A DNA stretch of 64,000 nt, from positions 1-64,000 of the forward strand of contig NC_017966.1 in NCBI RefSeq assembly GCF_000264455.2. The letters run 5' to 3'. The notes under the pieces were generated by a model that was not told where the DNA came from, ran no database searches, and worked only from the letters and a program-made list of their open reading frames with translations. Shown here in pieces: positions 16,842 through 24,693 of the stretch (position 1 is its first letter; every line of letters starts with the position of its first letter). Position numbers and translations under genes: made by a program. The stretch is from Tistrella mobilis KA081020-065 (GTDB taxonomy: Bacteria; Pseudomonadota; Alphaproteobacteria; Tistrellales; Tistrellaceae).

Positions 16842-17036
16842 ATTTCCGAAGTCACGGAAAACTCACCCGAAAAACCCTGGTCGGCCACGGCGGTGCAGCA
16901 TGGTGCACGCTCATTGAATGATCAGACGCCTAAAATGCAGGCAATTGTCACATATGGGCAGAGACGCAGATGCCGCCCCGTCCGGGCGGACGGGGCGGCA
17001 TGCAGCGCTGCTTTTGCGACGGGTGGACCCGGGCGG
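16842..17036. other. Upstream region of amtB with a possible NtrC half-site
   Basis: No gene is seen here. GGTGCAGCATGGTGCAC at 16892-16908 contains TGGTGCA, a good NtrC half-site, about 60 bases upstream of the -24 element, where an enhancer would be expected. The second half is poor, so the call is weak. The stretch also separates amtB from the TauD operon, and I see no terminator for either. Confidence 0.3.
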
Positions 17037-17879
17037 TCAGACCGGCCGGTCGGTCCCCTTGATCGTGGTCCGGTGCATGATCCGCCGGTACTTCACATCG
17101 TCATAGGGGGTGGCCTTGTGCATGGTGCAGCGGTTGTCCCAAATCAGCAGATCGCCCTCCTGCCATTTGTGGCGGTAGACGAATTCGTCCGAGATCGCAT
17201 GAGCGTTGAGCGTGGCGAGCAGCGCGGCCGCCTCGTCCGCCGGCAGGTCCAGGATCTCCTTCACGATATCCTCGCCCACATAGAGCGACAGCCGGCCGGT
17301 CTCGGGATGGGTGCGCACCACCGGGTGCACGACATCCGGGGTGGCGGCGCGCTGGGCATCGGTCAGCGGCTCGCGATCGCCGAAGGCCTTGTCGTAATAG
17401 CCGGCATAGGAATGCACCGCCTTCAGATGGCGGATCTTCGCCTGCATCTCGGGGTCGAGCGCCTCCCAGGCGGCATGCATCGACGAGAACAGGGTGTCAG
17501 CACCTTCCGGCGGGCATTCGCGGGCGTAGAGCACGGATCCGAAGCAGGGGATCTCCAGATAGGACCAGTCGGAGTGCCAGTTCCAGCCCTCCTTGTGGTT
17601 GCCGATCGAGCGGCCGGCTTCCTTGACGTTCGACAACACATAGATTTCGGGATGCGCCGTCGTCAGGTACTGGGTCAGCACGTGGATCTGCAGATCGCCG
17701 AAATGGCGCGAGAAGGCGATGTGCTGGGCCTCGGTCAGGTTCTGGCCGCGCAGCAGCAGCACCGAATGCGTGTTCAGCAGGTCGCGCATCTCCGCGACCA
17801 TGGCATCGGAAATCGGCGCCGAGGCGTCGACGCCCAGGATCTCGACGCCGATCACGGGCGAGAGTTCCTTGATCTCCAT
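17037..17879 (-). CDS. TauD/TfdA-type Fe(II)/2-oxoglutarate dioxygenase
   Basis: A 280-residue cytoplasmic dioxygenase that couples 2-oxoglutarate decarboxylation to substrate hydroxylation. The iron triad is visible as H102 and D104 (NWHSDWSY) and H254 (CTMHKATPYD). R270 (RIMHRTTIKG) would bind 2-oxoglutarate. The ATG at 17879 was chosen for its GGAAGGA site nine bases upstream. It is the last gene of an ABC-importer/aldolase operon, so it probably hydroxylates the imported compound or its breakdown product. The substrate is unknown. Taurine is only one possibility, and no taurine-specific residues can be confirmed. Confidence 0.9.
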   Translation of the reverse strand: MEIKELSPVIGVEILGVDASAPISDAMVAEMRDLLNTHSVLLLRGQNLTEAQHIAFSRHFGDLQIHVLTQYLTTAHPEIYVLSNVKEAGRSIGNHKEGWNWHSDWSYLEIPCFGSVLYARECPPEGADTLFSSMHAAWEALDPEMQAKIRHLKAVHSYAGYYDKAFGDREPLTDAQRAATPDVVHPVVRTHPETGRLSLYVGEDIVKEILDLPADEAAALLATLNAHAISDEFVYRHKWQEGDLLIWDNRCTMHKATPYDDVKYRRIMHRTTIKGTDRPV

Positions 17880-17952
17880 GAGACTGATCCTTCCGTGCAG
17901 ACGTGGGGGAATTGTCGGTGGTCTCTGATCCGCGTAGCCAGGGGCCACGACG

Positions 17953-18720
17953 TCAGTCGGCGTAGCCGGGGGCGACGTCTCTGAGCAGGCGCAGGAAACC
18001 CGGCCATTCGCGAAAGCCAGGGCGTTTGATGTCGCCGGCGAATTCGGTGAACTGGCGGGCGGCCTTTTCCGAGACCTCGGGCGGCGGCAGGGCCAGACTG
18101 CCGCCGGATGCCGCCGCGGCCGCCTGGGCCTTCAGCTGGATCCGGGCCGCGCGCTCGAAGTAATAGGCCAGCATGAAGGCCTCGGGGATCGTCTGGCCGA
18201 CGGTCAGGAAACCGTGATTGCGCAGCAGCAGCACCCGGTGCTGGCCGATATCGGCCACCAGCCGGTCCTGTTCCTCCAGATCCAGCGCCACGCCTTCGTA
18301 GGGGTGGATGCCGATCCGGTTGTGGAAATGCATCGCGAACTGGCTGACCGGCAGCAGCCCCTCGGGCAGGGCCGAAACCGCGGTTGCCGCGTCCGAATGC
18401 AGATGCAGCACACAGATCGCATCGGCGCGGGCACGGTGGATGGCGGCATGGATCACGAACCCGGCCCGGTTGACCTCGCCTGCGCCATTGCACAGCTTGT
18501 TGCCCTCAAGATCGATCTTGAGCAGCGAGCTTGCCGTGATCTCGCGGAAGAACATGCCATAGGGGTTGATCAGGAAGTGGTGATCGCTCCCCGGCACCCG
18601 GGCGGAGATGTGGTTGTAGATCAGGTCGTCCATGCCGAAATGGGCGACGAGGCGATAGCAGGCGGCCAGCTGACGGCGCAGCTCGTCTTCGGTCGCGGGA
18701 TGGTCGGAGACGGACATCAT
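17953..18720 (-). CDS. Class II aldolase/adducin family protein
   Basis: A 255-residue class II aldolase-fold protein. Zinc ligands appear as the HLH pair in AICVLHLHSDAATAVSA and as H in LLRNHGFLTVG; FGMDDLIYNHISARVPGSDH is a typical N-terminal segment. Family members are aldolases, epimerases or decarboxylases. It lies between the importer permease and the dioxygenase, suggesting that it acts on the same imported compound. A near-copy of the last ~25 bases of the gene follows directly after its stop (see findings). ATG 18720 and ATG 18717 are both possible starts. Confidence 0.88.
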   Translation of the reverse strand: MMSVSDHPATEDELRRQLAACYRLVAHFGMDDLIYNHISARVPGSDHHFLINPYGMFFREITASSLLKIDLEGNKLCNGAGEVNRAGFVIHAAIHRARADAICVLHLHSDAATAVSALPEGLLPVSQFAMHFHNRIGIHPYEGVALDLEEQDRLVADIGQHRVLLLRNHGFLTVGQTIPEAFMLAYYFERAARIQLKAQAAAAASGGSLALPPPEVSEKAARQFTEFAGDIKRPGFREWPGFLRLLRDVAPGYAD

Positions 18721-18738
18721 GTCCTCGTTTTCAGGAAA

Positions 18739-19509
18739 TCACTGCCACCAGACCAGCTTGCGGTCGACCCAGACCAGCAGCAGGTACAGGATCATGCTGG
18801 CGACCGATGCGGTGAGCACGCCGGCCCAGACCAGCAGGAAATCGACCTGCTGGGTGGCCTGGAAGATCACCCAGCCGATACCGGCATAGGCGCCGAGCAT
18901 TTCAGACACGATCGCGATCAGCACCGCACGGACCACCGCGACCCGGAGCCCGTTCACCACCGAGGGCAGGGCCGCCGGCACCCGCAGCTTGGCCATGATG
19001 GTGATCGGGCCGGCGCCGAAGCTGCGCATCAGGTTGATCGCCGCCTCTTCGGGCCGCTTCAGCCCGTGCAGCGTGTTGACCAGGATCACGAAACCCACGG
19101 CGAGCGTGACCATGGCGATCTTGGAAGCCGGGCCGATCCCCAGCCAGATCAGCGCGAGCGGGGTATAGGCCACCACCGGTACCGAATTGATCGCGACCAC
19201 AACCGGCATCAATCCGCGTTCGACCGCCGGCAGGAAGACCATCAGCATGGCCAGCGCCACACCGATGGCAGTGCCGAGCGCGTAGCCGAGGCCCGCTTCA
19301 TAAAGCGTCGCCTGCAGGGCGGTCAGCATCATCGGCAGGTCGTCGATGGTGGCGCCGAAGATGGCGGTGAGCGAGGGCAGCACATAGGGCTTCACGTCGA
19401 AGGCCCATATGGCGGCCTCCCAGATGCCGCCGATGACCGCCAGGCCCAGGACCACCGGCAGGACCCGCTCGCGCAGAACCGCGCCGATGTTCAATCCTGC
19501 CGCCACCAT
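18739..19509 (-). CDS. ABC transporter permease (SsuC/TauC-like), second of two
   Basis: A 256-residue inner-membrane permease of the nitrate/sulfonate/taurine importer class. About six membrane segments are visible (for example VLPVVLGLAVIGGIWEAAIW and LAVGFVILVNTLHG). The EAA-type coupling loop is NLMRSFGAGPITIMAKLRVP AALP. The start at 19509 has AGGAAG just upstream and overlaps the first permease stop by 19 bases. The two permeases are only distantly alike and would form a heterodimer. Confidence 0.9.
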   Translation of the reverse strand: MVAAGLNIGAVLRERVLPVVLGLAVIGGIWEAAIWAFDVKPYVLPSLTAIFGATIDDLPMMLTALQATLYEAGLGYALGTAIGVALAMLMVFLPAVERGLMPVVVAINSVPVVAYTPLALIWLGIGPASKIAMVTLAVGFVILVNTLHGLKRPEEAAINLMRSFGAGPITIMAKLRVPAALPSVVNGLRVAVVRAVLIAIVSEMLGAYAGIGWVIFQATQQVDFLLVWAGVLTASVASMILYLLLVWVDRKLVWWQ

Positions 19510-20273
19510 ATGAACTTCCTTTCGAACAGGGAGACCACGGTATAGAGGGCGGAGCCCAGCAGGCCGCAGGCAAGGATGATCGCCCAGAGCCGCGGCACGG
19601 CTTCGGTGTACATCGCCTGGATCAGCATCACGCCCAGCCCCACCGTGTCGCCGAACCATTCGCCCACGATCGCGCCGATCAGGCTGAGCGAGATGCCGAG
19701 CCGGAGCGCCACCGCGATCACCGGCAGGGCGGTGGGGAAGCGCAGCTTGCGGAAGATGGTCCACTCGCCGGCACCGAAGCTCTTCATCAGCGCCACCTTC
19801 TGCGGGTCGCAGCCCAGCAGGCCGCGATGCGTGTTCACGGTGACGGGGAAGAAGGTTACGTAGAAGGCGATGATCACCTTCGACAGGATGGTATTGCCGA
19901 ACCAGATGATCACCAGCGCGCCGAAGGCGATGACCGGGATGGTCTGCGACACCACGAACAGCGGAAAAAGCGCCCGTTCCAGATTGCGGGAATAGGCGAA
20001 GACCACGCCGCAGAAGATGCCGAAGGCCGATCCGGTCAGGAAGCCCAGCACGGTTTCAAGGAAGGTGCGGCCGGTGCTGCGCAGCAGATAGGACCAGACC
20101 GAGGCGGCATCGGCCAGCACCACCGACAGCGGCGGGAAGAACGAGGCCGGCACCTCGAAGATCCGGGTGATGCCTTCCCAGAGGATGGCGAGGGTGATGA
20201 TGGTCAGCAGCGGCAGTCGCACCGCCTGCCAGACCCGTGCCGCCGGCCCGCCGGATGCCCGGGCGGCACTCAT
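19491..20273 (-). CDS. ABC transporter permease (SsuC/TauC-like), first of two
   Basis: A 260-residue permease with about six membrane segments. The coupling loop is LMKSFGAGEWTIFRKLRFPT ALP, closely similar to that of its partner. VWQAVRLPLLTIITLAILWE is the first membrane segment. The ATG at 20273 overlaps the ATPase stop (20270-20272) in an ATGA junction, so the two are translationally coupled. Confidence 0.9.
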   Translation of the reverse strand: MSAARASGGPAARVWQAVRLPLLTIITLAILWEGITRIFEVPASFFPPLSVVLADAASVWSYLLRSTGRTFLETVLGFLTGSAFGIFCGVVFAYSRNLERALFPLFVVSQTIPVIAFGALVIIWFGNTILSKVIIAFYVTFFPVTVNTHRGLLGCDPQKVALMKSFGAGEWTIFRKLRFPTALPVIAVALRLGISLSLIGAIVGEWFGDTVGLGVMLIQAMYTEAVPRLWAIILACGLLGSALYTVVSLFERKFIWWRQD

Positions 20274-21166
20274 CCCGCACCCCCGGTCGTGGAGACGAAG
20301 CTCTTGCGGGCTTCCTCCTCGATCGCGCCCAGCAGGCGGCGCTTGATCTCGATGAATTCGGGCGAGGTCACGATACCGGCATCGCGCGGACGTGGCAGCT
20401 CGATCACCTCGTCGCATTTGATCGTGCCGGGACGCGACGTCATCACCACCACCCGGTCGCCCAGGAAGATCGCCTCGTCGATGTCGTGGGTGATGAACAG
20501 CACCGTACGGCGATAGCGCGCCCAGATGTCGAGCAGCCAGCGCTGCATCATCGCCCGGGTCAGCGCATCCAGCGCGCCGAAGGGTTCGTCGAGCAGGATC
20601 ATGTCGCGCTCGAACAGGAAGGTGCGCATCAGCGCCACCCGCTGGCGCATGCCGCCCGACAGCTGGTGCGGATAGTGCTTCTCAAAGCCCTTCAGGCCGA
20701 AATCCGGCAGCATCTCCAGCGCCCTGGCGCGGGCGGCGGCCTTGGGCGTGCCCTCCACCTCCAGCCCCAGGATGGCGTTGTCGACCACATTGCGCCAGGC
20801 GAACAGAAGATCGCGCTGCGGCATGAACGACACCTTGCCGAGCAGGGCGCCATCGGCCATCGGCCGGCCATGCATCAGGATCGAGCCGTCATCGTCGGCC
20901 GGCAGCAGCCCGCCCACCATGTTGAACAGGGTGGATTTGCCGCAGCCCGAGGGGCCGACCAGACAGACGAACTCGCCCTCGCGGATCTTCAGGTTGACGT
21001 TCGAGACTGCGGTCACCTGCGCCGGGCCGTCGCCGAACCGCTTCCACAGATTGACCAGTTCGAGCAGGGGCGGCTTCTCCCCCGCCACGGCCGGGGCCGT
21101 GGCGGCAGAGGAGACGGAAGACGACGAGGGCGCCATCGCGGTGCTGGTGGAGGAGGGGGGCATCAT
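20270..21166 (-). CDS. ABC transporter ATP-binding protein (SsuB/TauB/ThiZ-like)
   Basis: A 298-residue ATPase. Walker A is GPSGCGKSTLFN, the signature is LSGGMRQRVAL, Walker B is MILLDEPFGALD and the switch is ITHDIDEA. The N-terminal ~35 residues are Ser/Ala-rich and variable, so translation may begin further in. This ATPase class drives importers for nitrate, sulfonates, taurine and pyrimidine precursors. The gene follows the binding-protein gene by 14 bases. Confidence 0.93.
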   Translation of the reverse strand: MMPPSSTSTAMAPSSSSVSSAATAPAVAGEKPPLLELVNLWKRFGDGPAQVTAVSNVNLKIREGEFVCLVGPSGCGKSTLFNMVGGLLPADDDGSILMHGRPMADGALLGKVSFMPQRDLLFAWRNVVDNAILGLEVEGTPKAAARARALEMLPDFGLKGFEKHYPHQLSGGMRQRVALMRTFLFERDMILLDEPFGALDALTRAMMQRWLLDIWARYRRTVLFITHDIDEAIFLGDRVVVMTSRPGTIKCDEVIELPRPRDAGIVTSPEFIEIKRRLLGAIEEEARKSFVSTTGGAG

Positions 21167-21180
21167 CCGCCTTTCCGCTC

Positions 21181-22221
21181 TCAGAGCTTCTTGTCTTCGG
21201 CCGGGACCTTGTCCCAGAAGGAGGGATCGAACGCGGCCTTCAGATCGACCGGAGCCTTCATCACGCCATTGGCGAGCAGGATGTCGTGCTGCTTCTGCAG
21301 GCTGTCGAAATCGATCGCGAGCAGGCCGTCGCTGGCGCCCTTGCCATAGACCATCACGTCCTGGATGGCCTCGATCATGGCTTCCTGATGCTTGCGATCC
21401 ATGCCGGGATCGGCCTTCATCATGATGTCGATCGCCTCGGCCTTGTGCTCGAGCGCATATTTCCAGCCCTTGAGCGTGGCGGTGAGAAAGCCCTGTACCA
21501 GCTCCGGCTTGTCCTTGACGGTGTCGGTGGTGGTGACCAGCGTGTCGCGCTGCACGGTGATGCCGAAATCATCGGGCTGGAACAGCACCAGATCGGTCAG
21601 GCCGCGCGACTTCAGCGTGTTCAGCTCGTTGTAGAGCGTTGCGGTCGCGACATCGACCTCGCCGTCGATGAACGGGTTCAGCGACACCGACTGCGGCATC
21701 AGGGTGAAATCGCCCTCGCCGACGCCGCCGGTCGCCAACATCGCCTTCAGCGTGTACTGCGCGCCGGTGTACCAGGTGGAGACCTTCTTGCCCTTGAAGT
21801 CGGCGAGCGTCTTGATGCCGCTGTCGGGCTTGGTGACGAAGGCATAGGGCGTCTTCTGATGCGAAACGCCGATCGCGACCAGGGGCATGCCCTTGTCCAC
21901 CGCCGCCAGATGGCTTTCCACGCCGCCGGTCAGGCCGAAAGTATCGGCGCCCGAAGCGACCAGCGCTTCGGCGTTCAGGTTCGGGCCGCCTGGATTGATG
22001 GTCAGGTCGATGCCCTCGGCTTCGTAGAAGCCCTTGGCCTTCGCGACGTAGAAGCCGGCGAACTGCGCCTGGGGCAGCCATTTCAGCCGGAGCGAGGCTT
22101 TCTCTGCCGCCCGGGCATCCTGGGCGCCGCCCAGGGTCGCGGCCGCCAGCAGCGGTGCCGCAAGCGCAAGGGCGACGGCGGCCCGGCGGGCGCCTTTCGC
22201 GAAGAGGGGTGCGAAAGCCAT
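21181..22221 (-). CDS. ABC transporter periplasmic binding protein (NMT1/THI5-like)
   Basis: A 346-residue exported binding protein. Its signal peptide includes RRAAVALALAAPLLAAATLG. The mature N-terminus (SLRLKWLPQAQFAGFYVAKA) with KGFYEAEGIDLTINPGG is the NMT1/THI5-like signature found in thiamine-precursor and related importers. GVSHQKTPYAFVTKPDSGIK and LADFKGKKVSTW follow in the expected order. The start at 22221 has GAGGAGACC upstream. It is the first gene of a six-gene operon (binding protein, ATPase, two permeases, aldolase, dioxygenase). The ligand is unknown. Confidence 0.9.
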   Translation of the reverse strand: MAFAPLFAKGARRAAVALALAAPLLAAATLGGAQDARAAEKASLRLKWLPQAQFAGFYVAKAKGFYEAEGIDLTINPGGPNLNAEALVASGADTFGLTGGVESHLAAVDKGMPLVAIGVSHQKTPYAFVTKPDSGIKTLADFKGKKVSTWYTGAQYTLKAMLATGGVGEGDFTLMPQSVSLNPFIDGEVDVATATLYNELNTLKSRGLTDLVLFQPDDFGITVQRDTLVTTTDTVKDKPELVQGFLTATLKGWKYALEHKAEAIDIMMKADPGMDRKHQEAMIEAIQDVMVYGKGASDGLLAIDFDSLQKQHDILLANGVMKAPVDLKAAFDPSFWDKVPAEDKKL

Positions 22222-22474
22222 GTCGTCTGGTCTCCTCGATCGTCGGGGGCCGTTGAAGGCGTGGCGGCGGTGATGTCGACCATGGGCCTGCGGTCCGGGT
22301 TGCGGAACCTGGCTGCATGCCATGTCATGCGGGTGCTGCCTTTGCGGCACCCTGCCGGAGCGTTGCAACGGCCGTGCCAGACGCGGCAGCGTGTGACGGA
22401 GAGATGACGGTTCTGCCCGCAATCGGCCGCAGACCGCCGTGCACCGGCCGCGTGCACGAATGCGCGGCACAGCA

Positions 22475-22490
22475 TTCTTGTATGCAAGAA
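22475..22490. promoter_or_regulatory. Palindromic operator, probable GntR/FCD site
   Basis: TTCTTGTATGCAAGAA is a perfect 6+6 palindrome around TATG, in the 435-bp divergent gap between the importer operon and the HD-oxygenase gene. The core TTGTATGCAA closely resembles the TTGTATACAA-type sites of FCD-class GntR regulators. Such a regulator is encoded just downstream at 23401. Confidence 0.65.
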
Positions 22491-22505
22491 AGCCAAAGGC
22501 CGCAT

Positions 22506-22543
22506 AAAATTTGGCCAATTTCGGATATGTGTGCCCAAATTTT
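22506..22543. promoter_or_regulatory. 9-bp inverted repeat in divergent promoter region
   Basis: AAAATTTGG (22506-22514) and CCAAATTTT (22535-22543) are perfect inverted repeats, 20 bases apart. Being AT-rich in GC-rich DNA, the segment stands out. It lies 15 bases from the GntR-like palindrome. It could be a second regulator site or part of the promoters. Function is inferred from position only. Confidence 0.4.
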
Positions 22544-22628
22544 CCGCACGGAAGCCCGAATGCTCATGAAAAAGGCATGGATGCCCTGGTGCGATCTGGA
22601 CAGATTGCGCGGTTCTCGATACAAAAAA

Positions 22629-22640
22629 TGCAGATCTGCA
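22629..22640. promoter_or_regulatory. Palindrome TGCAGATCTGCA just before the HD-oxygenase start
   Basis: A perfect 12-base palindrome ending 16 bases before the start codon at 22657, just upstream of the ribosome-binding site AGGAG. It could be an operator or a leader hairpin. It is short, so chance cannot be excluded. Confidence 0.3.
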
Positions 22641-22656
22641 TGCAGGAGATGGCGAC

Positions 22657-23268
22657 ATGGTCGACGTACCGCCCGCCGCCGGCAGCCCGGGGCTGCCCTT
22701 CACGCCCGACGAACGGGCGGATTATCGCAGCATCCGCGAAAGCCAGGCCCGGGATTACGAAATCCAGGAGCGCCACATGGCGCGTCATCGCCAGGGCACG
22801 CCGGATCTGTATCTGCGGCTGCTGGCGGGGTTGGCGACCCCGCATCTCGGCTTCCCGATCGACCGGCTGGAACATTCCCTGCAAACGGCAAGCCGGGCCC
22901 TGCGCGACGGCCGGGACGAACTTTATGTCTTCGCGGCGCTGTTCCATGATGTCGGCGATGCCGTTGCACCCGCCAATCATCCCGAGGCCGGGGCGGCGAT
23001 GCTGCGCCCCTATGTCTCCGACGATCTTTACTGGATGGTCCGCCATCACGGCAGCTTCCAGGGTTATTACTACTGGCACTTCCTGGGCCGCGACCGCGAC
23101 GCGCGGGAGAAATACCGGGATCATCGCCTGTTCGGCTTCACCGCCGAGTTCTGCGAACTCTATGATCAGGCGGCCTTCGATCGGGACTACCGGTCATTGA
23201 GCCTGGCGGATTTCGAGCCACTGGTGCGGGAGGTGATGTCTCGGCCGCGGAATTTCGTCCCCGACTAA
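22657..23268 (+). CDS. HD-domain protein, PhnZ/TmpB-like mixed-valent diiron oxygenase candidate
   Basis: A 203-residue HD-fold protein. Likely metal ligands are H73 (RLEHSLQTA), H97-D98 (LFHDVGD), H108 (ANHPEAG), H130/H131 (MVRHHGSFQGYYYW) and D170 (ELYDQAAFD). The EHSLQTA and HD pair and the Tyr-rich segment resemble the PhnZ/TmpB diiron oxygenases, which cleave C-P bonds after a 2-oxoglutarate dioxygenase hydroxylates the substrate. A TauD-type dioxygenase is in the facing operon, giving the same pair of enzyme types. The start at 22657 has AGGAG nine bases upstream. It could instead be an HD phosphohydrolase. Confidence 0.7.
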   Translation: MVDVPPAAGSPGLPFTPDERADYRSIRESQARDYEIQERHMARHRQGTPDLYLRLLAGLATPHLGFPIDRLEHSLQTASRALRDGRDELYVFAALFHDVGDAVAPANHPEAGAAMLRPYVSDDLYWMVRHHGSFQGYYYWHFLGRDRDAREKYRDHRLFGFTAEFCELYDQAAFDRDYRSLSLADFEPLVREVMSRPRNFVPD

Positions 23269-23400
23269 TGCAGAGGGCCTGTGCGTATGCTCATCCGGCG
23301 GTTCTGCGTGCATGGTGACGATAAAACCGCTATTGTCCGCGGGGCGGTATCGCTCCGCCGTCTCCGTTGAGCGGATCCGCGCCCCCATGAAGATGGTGTC

Positions 23401-24090
23401 ATGAAGATCAAGACGGTGCCCGTGGTGACCGAAACCCGTGCCGAAAGCCTGCGCCGCAGCCTGGAACAGCAGATCGTCCGTGGCGAGCTGCGCCCCGGCG
23501 ACCGGCTGGACGAGGTGGAACTGGCCGAGCGCTTCAACGTGTCGCGGACCCCGGTGCGCGAGGCCCTGCATGCGCTGGCCGCGGCCGGGCTGATCGAGAT
23601 GCGCTCCCGCCAGGGGGCGACGGTGTCCACCGTGTCGATCTCGATGCTGCTGGAGATGTTCCAGATCATGGCCGAGCTGGAAGGCCTCTGCGCCAGCTTT
23701 GCCGCCCGCCGCGCCAATGCCGCCCAGCGCCGCAACCTTCAGGCCATCCATGAACGCCTGGTCCGGGTGATCCAGGACGACGAGCCCGAGGCCTTCTACG
23801 AGGTCAACCGGGAATTCCACGAGGCGATCTACGATGCCTCGAATTCCGAATTCATCGCCGAACAGACGCTGGCGCTGCGCAACCGCGTGTCGCCCTATCG
23901 CCGCTATGTCACCTTCCTGCCTGGCCGGATGACCGCAACGCTGGACGAGCACGAGCGGGTGCTGAACGCGATCCTCGCCGCCGATTCCGCCGGCGCCCAG
24001 GCGGCGATGCGCGATCATGTCACCCTGCTGGGCGACAATCTGACCGACTTCATCGCCGCCATCCCGCCGAGCGTGCTCAAAACCGCCTGA
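23401..24090 (+). CDS. GntR family (FCD) transcriptional regulator
   Basis: A 229-residue regulator. The N-terminal winged helix (about residues 10-75) contains GELRPGDRLDEVELAERFNV then SRTPVREALHALAAAGLIE, the standard GntR signature. The C-terminal FCD ligand domain contains EFHEAIYDASNSEF and ends with a DEHERVLNAI...H motif whose His/Asp residues can bind a metal. It follows the HD-oxygenase gene by 132 bases on the same strand. It probably controls both divergent units through the TTGTATGCAA palindrome. Ligand unknown, probably the imported substrate. Confidence 0.9.
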   Translation: MKIKTVPVVTETRAESLRRSLEQQIVRGELRPGDRLDEVELAERFNVSRTPVREALHALAAAGLIEMRSRQGATVSTVSISMLLEMFQIMAELEGLCASFAARRANAAQRRNLQAIHERLVRVIQDDEPEAFYEVNREFHEAIYDASNSEFIAEQTLALRNRVSPYRRYVTFLPGRMTATLDEHERVLNAILAADSAGAQAAMRDHVTLLGDNLTDFIAAIPPSVLKTA

Positions 24091-24114
24091 GCCCCTGGCC
24101 AGGCGTTCCGGCGA

Positions 24115-24506
24115 TTATTTCACGCCGACATGCCGTTCGGCCGGGACACGAGCGGTCCGGAATTCGTAGGTGATCTCGTCGCCTTCGGCCGACAGGATAC
24201 GCAGTTCGGCACGATCGCCCGACTGCCGCTCGCACCAGCTGCCCGGCGACGCCTGGCGGGCCTGATAGCTGCGGGTGCCAGCCTGGCTGCCGACATAGTC
24301 GAAATCGATCGTGCAGTTCCGCGGCGCTCCGAAGGCCAGGCGCAGGCGGTTCTTCGCCTCCCCGCCTCACCCGGCACCAGCAGCATCACCGCCTGCGGCC
24401 GGTCATTGATCATGAAGACCGAGTGATAGCGGCCAGCGGTCTCTTCCGCCGCCTGCGCCGGCATGGCGGCCAATCCGAGAAGCAGGGCCAGGGTGGTGCG
24501 TGTCAT
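24115..24506 (-). pseudogene. Small exported protein, frameshifted
   Basis: The 5' part encodes a clear signal peptide (MTRTTLALLLGLAAMPAQA) and then RYHSVFMINDRPQAVMLLVP. The frame is lost at a G4 run (24363-24360). In the neighbouring frame the coding continues as EAKNRLRLAFGAPRNCTIDF and WCERQSGDRAELRILSAEGD to a TAA at 24117. Adding one G would give about 130 residues. I do not recognise the family; the mature part has two Cys that could pair. It converges with the GntR gene. The break may be a real mutation or a read error. Confidence 0.65.
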
Positions 24507-24693
24507 GAGTGACATCCGTCGGGCTTTCGATCGAGGGTGACGATCTTCGCATCATAGATGCAATTTTCAGGTCATGTGCGCCGATCTGCCCTGATCCATC
24601 CGCAGGCCGGTATAGGGGCGTGCGAATTCCCCTTTTCATCGCCCCGCCCCGGTCACATGATGGCCAATGTGTAGTGACCTGCGGAGCATCGGC

